Assembly: GCF_014764305.1 (NCBI RefSeq)
Contig: NZ_CP061703.1
Span: 310,001-374,000, forward strand
Length of the DNA: 64,000 bases
From: Mesoflavibacter profundi
GTDB taxonomy: Bacteria > Bacteroidota > Bacteroidia > Flavobacteriales > Flavobacteriaceae
Direction: 5' to 3'
The notes under the pieces are model-generated. The model saw only the letters and a program-made list of their open reading frames with translations, did not search any database and was not told the origin of the DNA. Position 1 is the stretch's first letter. Each line of letters starts with the position of its first letter. The position numbers and the translations under genes were made by a program. Positions 1-9,411 of the stretch are shown in pieces.

Positions 1-1586
1 TCTTCTAAAGCATCTTCTTTTTTATTAATAGCGTTCATGTATTTACTAAGTTCTTTTTTAATAATTGGAGATAACATAATAACACCAATTATATTAGGTA
101 CTACCATCGCAAAAATCATAGCGTCTGAAAAGTCTATAACAGCACCTAAACTGATTGACGCTCCTATGATAACAAACATTAAGAATAATATCTTATATAC
201 TAAATCTGTTATTTTTCCTTTACCGAATAAGAAAACCCAACCTTGCATACCATAGTATGACCAAGAAATCATAGTACTAAATGCAAATAAAATTACAGCT
301 ACAGTTAATACAATTGAAAAATGCGGTATTACACTATCAAAAGCAGTTGCAGTAATTTCTACACCTTCTTTTATCTCTACACCATATTGCATAAATCCAC
401 CATCAAAATTTGTAATAACAATAACTAAAGCCGTCATTGTACAAATTACAACAGTATCTACAAATGGTTCTAACAATGCTACGATACCTTCACTAGCAGG
501 ATATTTTGTACGTACAGCAGAGTGAGCAATAGCAGCAGATCCAACTCCTGCTTCGTTAGAGAATGCTCCACGACGCACACCTTGGATCATAACTCCAATG
601 ATACCACCTAAACCAGCTAATGGTGTAAATGCACCACTAAAAATAGCTCCAAATGCATCATCAATTAATGTAAAGTTTGCTAACAATATAATTAAGGCTG
701 CTAATACATAAATACCAGCCATAAAAGGAACAATTTTTTCTGTTACAGAAGCAATACGCTTAATTCCACCAATAATTACAACTGCAACTAATACAGCCAT
801 AATAATCCCAAAATACATACCTGCATTATCGCTTGTTAAACCAAATAATTTAGTGAATTGTGCTGCAGCTTGATTAGCTTGAAACATATTTCCTCCACCA
901 AAAGATCCACCAACTACAAATATGGCAAATAAAACTGCTAATACTTTACCAATACCACCAGCGCCTTTTTCTTTTAATCCTTTTGTTAGATAATACATTG
1001 GTCCACCGTATACAGTACCGTCTTCTCCAACATCTCTATACTTTACACCTAAAGTACATTCTGCAAACTTAGAAGCCATACCTAATAATCCTGCGATTAT
1101 CATCCAAAATGTTGCTCCTGGTCCACCAATAGATAGAGCTACAGCAACACCAGCAATATTACCTAAACCTACTGTTGCAGATAATGCTGCTGTTAAGGCC
1201 TGGAAGTGAGATACTTCTCCATCTGCACCTTCATCTTTAATTGTTTCAAAAACATCTCCACCTGGTGTTTGATCACCGTATAAAGTATCTACACCATGCT
1301 TCTCTATATCTTCATATTTACCTTGTACAACTTTAATTGCTGTTTTAAAACCAGTAATATTTATAAACTTGAAATAAATTGTAAAGAATAATGCTCCTCC
1401 AACTAAAACCAATAATACCCATGGAATCTTAATAGTATCTGTAAAAGGAATTTCAGAAAATATTCCCTCAACAAACCAACCTGTATATTTTTTAAATACA
1501 GCGTCAATTTTTTCTGCAGTACTATCTTGTGCAAAAGAGATTATTGGTAATATCAATGCTAACATTGAAAGAAGAGATTTCTTCAT
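1..1586 (-). CDS. Alanine/sodium symporter (AGCS family), 3' end outside window
   Basis: Inner-membrane Na+/alanine (or glycine) symporter. The frame opens with ATG at 1586 and stays open to the left edge (about 528 codons), so the C-terminus is missing. Family signatures seen: GMASKFAECTLGVKYR, the motif GGSFGGGNMFQANQ, and RRGAFSNEAGVGSAAIAHS, which is highly characteristic of AGCS carriers. Many hydrophobic segments follow. The N-terminus begins MKKSLLSMLALILPIISFAQ, a signal-peptide-like extension ahead of the first carrier helix; this is seen in other Bacteroidota members of the family. It is separated from the next gene by about 100 bp and probably is its own unit. Family assignment is secure; the exact substrate is inferred. 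Confidence 0.93.
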   Translation of the reverse strand, partial: MKKSLLSMLALILPIISFAQDSTAEKIDAVFKKYTGWFVEGIFSEIPFTDTIKIPWVLLVLVGGALFFTIYFKFINITGFKTAIKVVQGKYEDIEKHGVDTLYGDQTPGGDVFETIKDEGADGEVSHFQALTAALSATVGLGNIAGVAVALSIGGPGATFWMIIAGLLGMASKFAECTLGVKYRDVGEDGTVYGGPMYYLTKGLKEKGAGGIGKVLAVLFAIFVVGGSFGGGNMFQANQAAAQFTKLFGLTSDNAGMYFGIIMAVLVAVVIIGGIKRIASVTEKIVPFMAGIYVLAALIILLANFTLIDDAFGAIFSGAFTPLAGLGGIIGVMIQGVRRGAFSNEAGVGSAAIAHSAVRTKYPASEGIVALLEPFVDTVVICTMTALVIVITNFDGGFMQYGVEIKEGVEITATAFDSVIPHFSIVLTVAVILFAFSTMISWSYYGMQGWVFLFGKGKITDLVYKILFLMFVIIGASISLGAVIDFSDAMIFAMVVPNIIGVIMLSPIIKKELSKYMNAINKKEDALE

Positions 1587-1689
1587 AATTATTTTAATTT
1601 GTTAGTTAAATTTAGTTAAAATTTGTGTTAAAGTTAGCAATATGCAAAAAATTGATGGAATTTTAAAACAATACGTGTTAAAACCAATG

Positions 1690-2715
1690 TTAGTCTAACT
1701 TATAAACTGTATTTAATTTATGGATTTGTTCTGGCCTTCCTAATACTATTATTTTTGAATTTGGCGCCAGCTTTTGTTCGGCTTCTGGGTTAACAACATA
1801 CTCACCGTTTTGTCCTTTGTAACCTATGACAGTACAACCTGTTTTATGTCTTAAATCTAGATCTTTAATGGTTCTTTGGGTTGTATTGGCATCGTAAAGT
1901 TTTTCTACACTAATTTCTTCTATATTAATGTTGGTTTCGCCAACTATTGCTAGATTATCTATAAATTCTATTAAATCTGGAACAACAACTAAAGACGCCA
2001 TGTGGTCACCACCAATTCTATCTGGAAGTATAACATTATTTGCTCCTGCTAGTTTTAGTTTTTCGTAAGAGGTTTCTTGAGATGCTCGACTTATAATGCG
2101 TAAATCTTTTTTTATTTGTCTTGCAGATAACACTACAAATAAATTATCGGCATCGTTTGGCAAAGCAGAAATTAATGTACTTGCGCGTTCTATACCTGCT
2201 TGATGTAAAACCTCATCTTCGTTAGCATTTCCTAATACAAAATGAGTGTTTTCATCTTGAAATTTTTCAATAGTTTCTTTATTTTTTTCAATAATAACAA
2301 AAGGTTTGTTGTAAGCTAACAATTTTGTTGCAGCTTGTTTTCCGTTTCGTCCATAACCACAAATAATTATATGATTGGACATAGCATCAATTTTTTTCTG
2401 CATTTTCTTTTGTTTTAGTTCTTCAATATTGTTTCTACTTAAGATGTATTCTGTTATTACTGTTATTGCATAACCTACAATAATTACACTTGTTAGTATT
2501 AAAAAAATCGTGAATATTTTAGAGACATCATCTAATGGTTGTACTTCTCCAAAACCTACTGTAGTTATTGTGATTACAGTCATATACAACGCATCTACCC
2601 AACTATAATGGGACATAAATTTAAACCCTAAAACACCAATAACTAATAATGTAATTAATAGGGTTATAGCTGTATATACCTTAGATCTAAAAAGTTGAAT
2701 TAATGGATTGGTCAT
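1690..2715 (-). CDS. Potassium channel with RCK/TrkA-N domain (Kch-like)
   Basis: Two-helix K+ channel subunit fused to a cytoplasmic ligand-binding domain. Residues about 15-95 hold two membrane helices around a pore loop with the selectivity filter TTVGFGE. From about residue 112 comes a Rossmann RCK (TrkA-N) domain with the dinucleotide motif ICGYGRNGKQAA, and then a TrkA-C-like domain ending in a segment with IIVLGRPEQI. At 341 residues it has the normal length for the family. The PspC-like gene upstream ends 3 bp before this start, so the two are probably co-transcribed. Role: regulated K+ flux across the inner membrane (family knowledge). Confidence 0.9.
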   Translation of the reverse strand: MTNPLIQLFRSKVYTAITLLITLLVIGVLGFKFMSHYSWVDALYMTVITITTVGFGEVQPLDDVSKIFTIFLILTSVIIVGYAITVITEYILSRNNIEELKQKKMQKKIDAMSNHIIICGYGRNGKQAATKLLAYNKPFVIIEKNKETIEKFQDENTHFVLGNANEDEVLHQAGIERASTLISALPNDADNLFVVLSARQIKKDLRIISRASQETSYEKLKLAGANNVILPDRIGGDHMASLVVVPDLIEFIDNLAIVGETNINIEEISVEKLYDANTTQRTIKDLDLRHKTGCTVIGYKGQNGEYVVNPEAEQKLAPNSKIIVLGRPEQIHKLNTVYKLD

Positions 2716-2718
2716 AGT

Positions 2719-2946
2719 TTACAAATCAAAAACCGAAGATCTTTTTGTGTAGATTAAGTCTTTTACACGCATCCAAAATGCTAAAAATAAATATAATGCA
2801 AATCCAAAACCTAAAGTCACAAATGTAAGGTACATAAAACTAGTTCTTACAACTTTGGCTCTTATCCCTAAACGATCTGCTATACGCTGGCAAACGTGAT
2901 AGCCTCTTTTTTGAAAATAATGTAATGGTTTATATAAAAATTGCAT
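2719..2946 (-). CDS. Small PspC-domain protein
   Basis: A 75-residue protein with a short basic N-terminus (YFQKRGYHVCQRIADRLGI) and one hydrophobic helix (FVTLGFGFALYLFLAFWM). The pattern of a basic helix with an aromatic and VxxR segment followed by a single membrane span fits the PspC domain (phage-shock-protein C-like), which acts at the inner membrane. It lies 3 bp upstream of the K+ channel gene on the same strand, so the pair is likely one operon. No enzymatic motif is present; the function is not known from sequence. Confidence 0.7.
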   Translation of the reverse strand: MQFLYKPLHYFQKRGYHVCQRIADRLGIRAKVVRTSFMYLTFVTLGFGFALYLFLAFWMRVKDLIYTKRSSVFDL

Positions 2947-3001
2947 AGTGCAAGGTAATTAATTTTAACATTAGTTTAAATTTAATTTTTAATTGAATAT
3001 C

Positions 3002-4273
3002 CTAAGTCGTTAGAATAACATTACCAATAGCGCATTGTAAGCATTTGTTTTTACTACAATATTCATTTTTTAGTTGAAGTAATGCTTGACTTTGTAATGC
3101 CGAAGTTGCTTTTACATTTAACGAATCAAATTTATCAATTATACTGTTTTTTTCTGCTGAAACTTGTGACAATAATTGTATCAACTCTTCATCGATATCT
3201 TTTCCCTGCTGTTTTGCGTAGCAAAATTTAAGCGGAACAATCGTATTTATAATAAGTAAATGTATAAATGAAGTACTAACTTTTTTAATGACTTTTTTTG
3301 AAGCTTTGCCAAACGTGTAATGTGTATCCCAGTATTCTGAAGTTTTAACTTTAAAAACATCATATATATCTTCTTTAGTTTTACAGTCTATTATTTTTGA
3401 AAATAAATTTTTGTGTTCTACATATAAATTAGCCAATTGCGACCAACGTATTGTCGGAAAATTAGGCGGACGCAACCTAAAGAATTGCATTGGTATTACA
3501 TTGTTATTGCTTATACCAAACTTTTGACACAAAAACTTGTAGTCATTCTGTAACTGTAAAAAGTAAGCATCTTGAACATCACTTTCTAATAAACCTGCTT
3601 GACCTAAAAACAAAGCTTCTAAGTTTTGAAGACTGTTTTGTTGCTTCATAACTATCGAAAAATCAAAACTATTTGCTACACTAAAAAAAGCATCGCCATT
3701 AACTTTAAGCCCAAAGTTTTTAGCCAACATTTTAAACAATAGTGCTTCCCAATTATTTTTGGATTGTTGTAATATTGAATGTATTAATTGAGCTTTATTT
3801 TCTAATCGTTCAAAGAACAAACGCTCTAACCAATTGTCTTTTACAAATGCAGATATATCACTTATTTGATTTTGACAATTAATCCAATTTTCTTTATTAT
3901 TTATCAAATTTTGATAATTATGTAATGCCTTTAACTGAACATAATTTTTAAGCTCTAACGTTGGTATTACAGTATTATCTTCTCTAAATATATCTGTATC
4001 ATGTTGCCATACCACATGTAAGATCACATTGTCGTAAGCTGTGTCGTTTTGGTGATTATGTATAAACCAATCACTTGATTTTAAATGAAGCTCTACATTT
4101 CCTGCCCAAAGCTGATCAGAGATTTGTATTTGTGCATTAAAAAAATCTGGTCCAGAATTTAAATTATGAGATCCGAAATTTTTTATTAAAACAACTTCTC
4201 CGTTTGTAGTTTGCAGGTTGGTTGCCTCAAACTTTTTGTATTTCCATAGATAGTGTAAAAAGTCTTCTTGCAT
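3002..4273 (-). CDS. DUF2851 family protein
   Basis: Cytoplasmic protein of 423 residues, typical of DUF2851, a Bacteroidota family of unknown function. Recognised from the N-terminus MQEDFLHYLWKYKKF, the segment GSHNLNSGPDFFNAQI, and the C-terminal cysteine cluster with CSKNKCLQCAIGN. I chose the ATG at 4273 because the family normally begins there; the frame is open 15 codons further upstream without family similarity. The C-terminal C-x4-C-x2-C pattern could bind a metal. It stands alone between the PspC-like gene and the cysteine synthase terminator. Confidence 0.85.
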   Translation of the reverse strand: MQEDFLHYLWKYKKFEATNLQTTNGEVVLIKNFGSHNLNSGPDFFNAQIQISDQLWAGNVELHLKSSDWFIHNHQNDTAYDNVILHVVWQHDTDIFREDNTVIPTLELKNYVQLKALHNYQNLINNKENWINCQNQISDISAFVKDNWLERLFFERLENKAQLIHSILQQSKNNWEALLFKMLAKNFGLKVNGDAFFSVANSFDFSIVMKQQNSLQNLEALFLGQAGLLESDVQDAYFLQLQNDYKFLCQKFGISNNNVIPMQFFRLRPPNFPTIRWSQLANLYVEHKNLFSKIIDCKTKEDIYDVFKVKTSEYWDTHYTFGKASKKVIKKVSTSFIHLLIINTIVPLKFCYAKQQGKDIDEELIQLLSQVSAEKNSIIDKFDSLNVKATSALQSQALLQLKNEYCSKNKCLQCAIGNVILTT

Positions 4274-4336
4274 GGATTGAAAATACAAATTAATTTTTAG
4301 TATTGAATTAATTTTCAATACATAACATGTATAACT

Positions 4337-4368
4337 AAAAAACTCACAGCTGTAGACTGTGAGTTTTT
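4337..4368 (-). terminator. Rho-independent terminator after the cysteine synthase gene
   Basis: A perfect 7-bp stem CTCACAG / CTGTGAG with a 7-nt loop is flanked by A-runs on the left and T-runs on the right. It can therefore end transcripts in either direction; here it sits just downstream of the minus-strand cysteine synthase gene. Confidence 0.75.
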
Positions 4369-4401
4369 ATTATCGAGATTACTGCTTTCGCAATAATGTT
4401 A

Positions 4402-5382
4402 TTATTCTATATAACCTTTTTCGCGCATCCAATCGTCATTAAACATTTTTCCAACGTATCTACTTCCGTGATCATGGAATAAAACCACAACTACATCTTC
4501 TGGTTTAAAATGCTCTTTTAATTGTAACACACCTTTTATTGCAGCTCCTGCACTATTCCCTAAAAACATACCTTCTTCTTTAGCTAGTCTTTGTGTGTAA
4601 ACCGCTGCGTCTTTATCGGTTACTTTTGTAAATCCATCGATGATGCTAAAATCTACATTTTCTGGTAAAATATCTTCACCAATACCTTCGGTTACGTATG
4701 GATAGATTTCGTTTTCGTCAAAAACACCTGTTTCATGATATTTTTTAAACACACTTCCGTAGGTATCTACTCCCCAAACTTTAACGTTTGGATTTTGTTC
4801 TTTTAAATATTTTCCAACTCCAGAAATGGTTCCGCCAGTACCAACACCAACGACAAAGTGTGTTACTTTACCTTCGGTTTGTTGCCAGATTTCTGGACCT
4901 GTGCTTTCGTAATGTGCTTTTGCATTACTTGGGTTATCATATTGGTTAACGTACCAACTATTTTCTATCTCGGTACTTAATCGTTTAGATACAGAATAGT
5001 AAGAACGTGGATCATCTGGTTCTACCGCAGTTGGACAAACTACAACTTCTGCTCCTACAGCTTTTAAGATGTCTACCTTTTCTTTACTTTGCTTATCTGC
5101 CATCACAAAAATACATTTGTAACCTTTTACAATTGCAGCTAATGCTAATCCCATTCCTGTGTTTCCAGAAGTTCCTTCTATAATGGTTCCACCAGGTTTT
5201 AAACGTCCATCTGCTTCTGCATCTTCTATCATCTTAAGCGCCATACGATCCTTTACCGAGTTTCCAGGATTAAAGGTTTCGTATTTAGATAAGACTAAAC
5301 ATGGAAGCGTTTCGGTTAGCTTATTTATCTTTACTAATGGTGTGTTACCTATAGTTTCTAATATGTTTTTTGCGTAGTTCAT
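4402..5382 (-). CDS. cysM: PLP-dependent cysteine synthase (CysK/CysM family)
   Basis: Fold-type II PLP enzyme that makes L-cysteine from an activated serine and sulfide, in the cytoplasm. The PLP lysine is in NPGNSVKDRMA (near residue 44), the substrate-binding loop is EGTSGNTGMG, and the phosphate-binding loop is VGVGTGGTISGVGKYL. Length (326) is normal. In Bacteroidota close homologues are annotated as cysteine synthase or as a truncated cystathionine beta-synthase lacking the CBS domains; sequence alone does not separate O-acetylserine from other substrates. The loop reads EGTSGNTG rather than the more usual E-P-TSGNTG. A hairpin terminator lies directly downstream. Confidence 0.85.
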   Translation of the reverse strand: MNYAKNILETIGNTPLVKINKLTETLPCLVLSKYETFNPGNSVKDRMALKMIEDAEADGRLKPGGTIIEGTSGNTGMGLALAAIVKGYKCIFVMADKQSKEKVDILKAVGAEVVVCPTAVEPDDPRSYYSVSKRLSTEIENSWYVNQYDNPSNAKAHYESTGPEIWQQTEGKVTHFVVGVGTGGTISGVGKYLKEQNPNVKVWGVDTYGSVFKKYHETGVFDENEIYPYVTEGIGEDILPENVDFSIIDGFTKVTDKDAAVYTQRLAKEEGMFLGNSAGAAIKGVLQLKEHFKPEDVVVVLFHDHGSRYVGKMFNDDWMREKGYIE

Positions 5383-5478
5383 TTGTTACATTTTGCGAGT
5401 GCAAAAGTACGGAATTGTTTTAGAATTAAACGAATAGTCTTTACGTTGATTTAAAAAAACGACCATTAGTGTTTACCC

Positions 5479-5564
5479 GCGTTAGCGATAGTAGTGGTTA
5501 GCTTTTGGCGAGGCGCGCATCGAGCCAAAACTAGAAACGGATAGCGCGACCCTTGTGGTAACGC
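5479..5564. repeat. GC-rich structured repeat element between genes
   Basis: A compact 86-bp element, clearly richer in G and C than its surroundings, begins with GCGTTA and ends with the complementary TAACGC. Inside are a perfect 7-bp inverted repeat TTTTGGC (5503-5509) / GCCAAAA (5524-5530) and several GCGATAG/GATAGCG words. It lies upstream of cysM and just after the 3' end of the ABC permease gene. I read it as a REP-like or MITE-like dispersed element; no second copy occurs in this window. Confidence 0.5.
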
Positions 5565-5581
5565 TACAATAAATCTAAAAT

Positions 5582-6820
5582 TTACTCGAAACGTATAGCT
5601 TTTACCGGTGAAATCTTTGACACAATTACCGATGGTATTATTAGCATTAATAAACATAGGATAAAGGTTCCTAAATTAAGTGCTATGATATATCCTATAT
5701 TGATATAAATTGGAACTGTTGATACGTAATATGTTTTTGGATCTAATGGAAATAACCCAAAGTATTTTTGGATTAAAAGAATACTTATTCCTATTAAATT
5801 TCCCCAGAATAATCCTTTTAAAATTAAATAGGTTGCATTGTATAAAAAGATTTTTCTAATACTTAGATTACTACTTCCTAATGCTTTTAATATACCTATC
5901 ATTTGTGTGCGTTCTAGTATTAACACTAATAAGGCTGTGATCATATTTATACCTGCAACCAAAATCATGATACCTATTATGGCGTAAGTATTTTTATCGA
6001 ATATTGAAATCCACTCGAAAATTATAGGATGCATGTTATTTACTGTAACTGCATTTAAAAGCGTTGGTACTTCGCTTCTAATTTTATCTCCGACTGTTTC
6101 TAACTGATTAAAGTCATTTATAAAAACCTCAAAACGTCCAACTTGATCTTCTTCCCATTTATTTAAACGTTGTATATGCGTTATGTCGCCTATGACGTAT
6201 AACTGATCAAATTCTTTTAACCCAGAATTATAGATACCAACAATGTTATAGGTTATTATATTTGGCGGTTTTGTTGTATCTTCTTTAAGAAAATAGGTGT
6301 TTATTTTATCACCTAATTTTAATTGTAATCTATTTGCTAAATATTCTGAAATTAAAATTTGATCATTCCATTTTTTTTTAGGAAAATCTGGTAGCTTTCC
6401 TTCTACTAAAAACGATTCAAAATATTGCCAATCGTAATCTTTACCAACGCCTTTTAATACAATATATTCAAAATCGTTTTCTAATCTTATTATTCCAGAT
6501 TTTGTTGCTGTTCCTTGTATATGTGTTACTTCTGGAACGCTTGTAAAGTTGGGATAAAAATCTTGCTTTGTAGATATTGGTCGCTTACTTTCTTGAGAAT
6601 AATTAGTATCATAGTTTTTAATAACGGTATGACCTTCAAAAGCTACTACTTTTTCTCTAATCTTTTTTTGTAAGCCAATACCAGTTGCAATAGCTATTAA
6701 CATAACTATCATACCTAATATTATGGCTAAAATTCCTATTTTTATAATTGGAGCCGAAATACTACTTTTATACGCTTTGCTATCAATTATACGTTTAGCT
6801 ATAAAAAACTCAAGATTCAA
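5582..6820 (-). CDS. LolC/LolE/FtsX-type ABC transporter permease
   Basis: Inner-membrane permease of the MacB/FtsX superfamily, resembling the lipoprotein-releasing LolC/E proteins. It has an N-terminal membrane helix (SISAPIIKIGILAIILGMIVMLIAIATGIG), a large periplasmic domain of about 230 residues, and three C-terminal helices ending ISPVKAIRFE, a typical FtsX-domain end. I place the start at a TTG (6820), giving NLEFFIAKRIIDSKAYKSS, which is how this family begins in Flavobacteriia; no ATG fits. The frame is open upstream to 6961, but that part overlaps the divergent DUF1343 gene. No ATPase partner is adjacent. Confidence 0.8.
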   Translation of the reverse strand: MNLEFFIAKRIIDSKAYKSSISAPIIKIGILAIILGMIVMLIAIATGIGLQKKIREKVVAFEGHTVIKNYDTNYSQESKRPISTKQDFYPNFTSVPEVTHIQGTATKSGIIRLENDFEYIVLKGVGKDYDWQYFESFLVEGKLPDFPKKKWNDQILISEYLANRLQLKLGDKINTYFLKEDTTKPPNIITYNIVGIYNSGLKEFDQLYVIGDITHIQRLNKWEEDQVGRFEVFINDFNQLETVGDKIRSEVPTLLNAVTVNNMHPIIFEWISIFDKNTYAIIGIMILVAGINMITALLVLILERTQMIGILKALGSSNLSIRKIFLYNATYLILKGLFWGNLIGISILLIQKYFGLFPLDPKTYYVSTVPIYINIGYIIALNLGTFILCLLMLIIPSVIVSKISPVKAIRFE

Positions 6821-6821
6821 T

Positions 6822-8114
6822 ATGAAATATTCTTTTAATTGGCGTAAAAATACAGTTTTATTATTTGTTTTAATACTTATTTCTTGCGGTAATAAATCTA
6901 AAAACAGTTTAACAACTACTAAAAGCGATTTAACTCTTGCTAAAAACGATACGATTACCACTAATAGTGAAGAATTAATTTTGGGCGTTAATCAAACTCA
7001 ATTATATCTTCCGCTATTAAAAAATAAAGGTATTGGTGTTGTTGCCAACCAAACATCGCAAATAAATATTCTACAACGTGTTGCTATAGACCAAAGTACA
7101 ATGGGTAGTAAAACTGTTACGTTACATCTTGTTGATTACCTTAAATCCAACTTAAATGTAGATATTAAAAAAGTATTTGCTCCAGAACATGGTTTTAGAG
7201 GAAAAGCAGATGCTGGCGAACATATTAAAGATGGCATTGATACTAAAACTGGTTTGCCAATAGTTTCACTTTACGGAAACAATAAAAAACCAACCAATGC
7301 GCAATTAGAAAACATTGATGTGATGGTTTTTGATATTCAAGATGTTGGCGCAAGATTTTATACCTATATCTCTACATTACATTATGTTATGGAAGCTTGT
7401 GCAGAAAATAACATTAAATTAATTGTTCTTGATAGACCAAATCCTAATGGACATTATGTAGATGGACCAATTTTAGCTTCTAAATACAAAAGTTTTGTTG
7501 GAATGCATCCTGTACCAATTGTACATGGTTTAACTATTGGTGAATATGCACAAATGATTAATGGCGAAGGTTGGCTAGACAAGTCTATAGCTTGTGATTT
7601 AACAGTTATTAAAATGAAACATTACAGTAGAGATCTTACTTATGATTTACCTGTAAAACCATCACCAAATTTACCTAATGCTAAAGCCATAAACTTATAT
7701 CCTAGTTTATGCTTTTTTGAAGGCACCAATGTAAGCGCTGGTCGTGGTACAGATATGCAGTTTCAGGTTTATGGATCTCCAGATTTTGAAAAAACGTCTT
7801 TTAATTTTACACCTAAATCTAATGAAGGTGCAAAATACCCTAAACATGAAAACAAATTATGTTATGGCTACGATTTAAGAACTTACAAGTATTTGGACAG
7901 TATTGATCTTTCTTTTATTATAAATGCATATAACAACTCTAAACACAAAGACCAATTTTTCTTAGACACTAATTTTATTGATAAATTAGCTGGTACTAAT
8001 TCTTTAAAAGAACAAATTATTGCTGGTTGGAGTGAAGACAAAATAAAAGCCACTTGGCAAAGTGGCTTAAAAGATTATTTGGTAAGACGTCAACCTTATT
8101 TATTATATCCTTAA
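6822..8114 (+). CDS. DUF1343 lipoprotein, exo-N-acetylmuramidase-like (NamZ/GH171 family)
   Basis: Predicted lipoprotein of 430 residues. The ATG at 6822 gives a basic start, a hydrophobic stretch and the lipobox LILISCG, so this start is preferred over the open frame from 6723. The mature part matches DUF1343: VVANQTSQI, the segment KKVFAPEHGFRGKADAGE, and FDIQDVGARFYTYISTLHY. Characterised members of this family (NamZ, GH171) remove N-acetylmuramic acid from the non-reducing end of peptidoglycan fragments; that role here is by family. Its start codon lies 1 nt from the TTG start of the divergent permease gene. Confidence 0.85.
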   Translation: MKYSFNWRKNTVLLFVLILISCGNKSKNSLTTTKSDLTLAKNDTITTNSEELILGVNQTQLYLPLLKNKGIGVVANQTSQINILQRVAIDQSTMGSKTVTLHLVDYLKSNLNVDIKKVFAPEHGFRGKADAGEHIKDGIDTKTGLPIVSLYGNNKKPTNAQLENIDVMVFDIQDVGARFYTYISTLHYVMEACAENNIKLIVLDRPNPNGHYVDGPILASKYKSFVGMHPVPIVHGLTIGEYAQMINGEGWLDKSIACDLTVIKMKHYSRDLTYDLPVKPSPNLPNAKAINLYPSLCFFEGTNVSAGRGTDMQFQVYGSPDFEKTSFNFTPKSNEGAKYPKHENKLCYGYDLRTYKYLDSIDLSFIINAYNNSKHKDQFFLDTNFIDKLAGTNSLKEQIIAGWSEDKIKATWQSGLKDYLVRRQPYLLYP

Positions 8115-8117
8115 AGA

Positions 8118-9149
8118 TTAATCTTCATAAGGCTTACCGTTTGGTCTTAAATTTTGTTTACGGTAATCTTCTCTAGATTGTCTGTTAACAGAATCGTCGT
8201 TTATAACAGATAAGTTATATTTAACTTCTTTAGCTTTTACTTCTGGTGTAACAGTAACAGCTTTAGATCGATCTACCTGTGCAACTGCTTTATCGTCTCT
8301 TGTATTTTTAGATTGCTCTTTTTTTGAGTTTTCTAATACAAACTTTTGTTTTTCTAACTCTTTCTTTTCTGCGATATCTGCTAAAATTCTCTTTTTAGCG
8401 GCTTCTATTGCTTTGCGTTTAGCTTCGGCTATTTTTCGTTCTTCTTCCTTTTTTAAAGCATTTTTTTGCGCTTCAGCTAATCTTTGCGCTTCTACTTCTT
8501 TTAAAGCCTTTTGACGCGCTTCTTCCTTTTGTTTTGCTAAAGCTTTTCTAGATGCTTTTTTGTTTGCTTCTTCCTCTTCTCTAGCCTTTTCCCAATTAGC
8601 TTTTGCTAAGGCTCTTTCTTTTTCTAATAAATTATTTTTTTCTGAAATAGACTTATTTGCCTCTTTATCTGTAGATGTATTTGCTAATCTAGAATTGTCC
8701 TTTTTATGTTTTGGCTTAAAATTTCTTTTAACTTTTTCGGTGTCATCTAAACTTGAGTCCCAAATGCTTTCTTCAAGATCTGTTGTTGCATTAGCTACAG
8801 TTTGTATTGGAAGTTTTCTAACAATATCATAAGCAATAATCATATCTTCTCTATATACTGCTATAGTATAACGTCCTATTGGTAGATGATATAAAGGTAT
8901 TTTTGCTACTTTATTATCTAAATCTATCATTACTGTTTCTTTTTGCTCATGACTTAAAAAGCTTACGCGTAAAATAGACTTATCACTAGTCATTACTATG
9001 GTATCTCCAGATTTATTCAAATTGTGATGTAATCCAGATGCAGTACTATTTAAATTTTTATGAATAATAGTATATTGGTCTTGAGCTTGAAGTGAATTAA
9101 AAAGCACAAAAATTAAGGTTACAACTATACTATTTAGTAGGTTTTTCAT
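8118..9149 (-). CDS. Secreted protein with long Lys/Glu/Ala coiled coil, function unknown
   Basis: A 343-residue protein with a signal peptide (MKNLLNSIVVTLIFVLFNSLQAQ). Residues about 25-115 form a compact beta-rich region that ends near YREDMIIAYDIVRKLPIQ and looks like an Ig-like or carbohydrate-binding fold. Residues about 150-290 are a nearly continuous charged helix (KEEARQKALKEVEAQRLAEAQ), followed by a disordered tail with RPNGKPYED at the end. It converges on the DUF1343 gene, the stops being 3 bp apart. I do not recognise a named family; the architecture suggests a periplasmic structural or scaffold protein. Confidence 0.6.
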   Translation of the reverse strand: MKNLLNSIVVTLIFVLFNSLQAQDQYTIIHKNLNSTASGLHHNLNKSGDTIVMTSDKSILRVSFLSHEQKETVMIDLDNKVAKIPLYHLPIGRYTIAVYREDMIIAYDIVRKLPIQTVANATTDLEESIWDSSLDDTEKVKRNFKPKHKKDNSRLANTSTDKEANKSISEKNNLLEKERALAKANWEKAREEEEANKKASRKALAKQKEEARQKALKEVEAQRLAEAQKNALKKEEERKIAEAKRKAIEAAKKRILADIAEKKELEKQKFVLENSKKEQSKNTRDDKAVAQVDRSKAVTVTPEVKAKEVKYNLSVINDDSVNRQSREDYRKQNLRPNGKPYED

Positions 9150-9411
9150 TATTATATTTTTAACATTAAGCTAAAAATCAGTCTAAGGGGAAACCAAATG
9201 TAAGTCGAAAAATCTAGTATTAGTAGTATTCTATTTTAAATTTAGAAGAAATTAGCCAAACTACACAAAATAGTCGATTAACAACTAATTTATCTGATTA
9301 TCAATAAATTAAAATTAAAACAAACTAAAAACTAATAATAATTTAGCGTTTTACTCTAAAACTTTAATTGTTACTATTAAAATGAAGTTTTTAATTAATT
9401 AAATGCAATAA

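Noticed and set aside
37-255. Open frame on the plus strand at the left edge
   Set aside because: It lies wholly within the AGCS symporter gene, which has clear family motifs on the minus strand.
5466-5657. 63-codon frame across the GC-rich element
   Set aside because: It overlaps the 3' end of the permease gene and is explained by the structured repeat; no protein-like pattern.
8560-8832. Plus-strand frame of 90 codons
   Set aside because: Antisense shadow of the Lys/Glu-rich coiled coil, giving a Ser/Leu/Phe-rich product.
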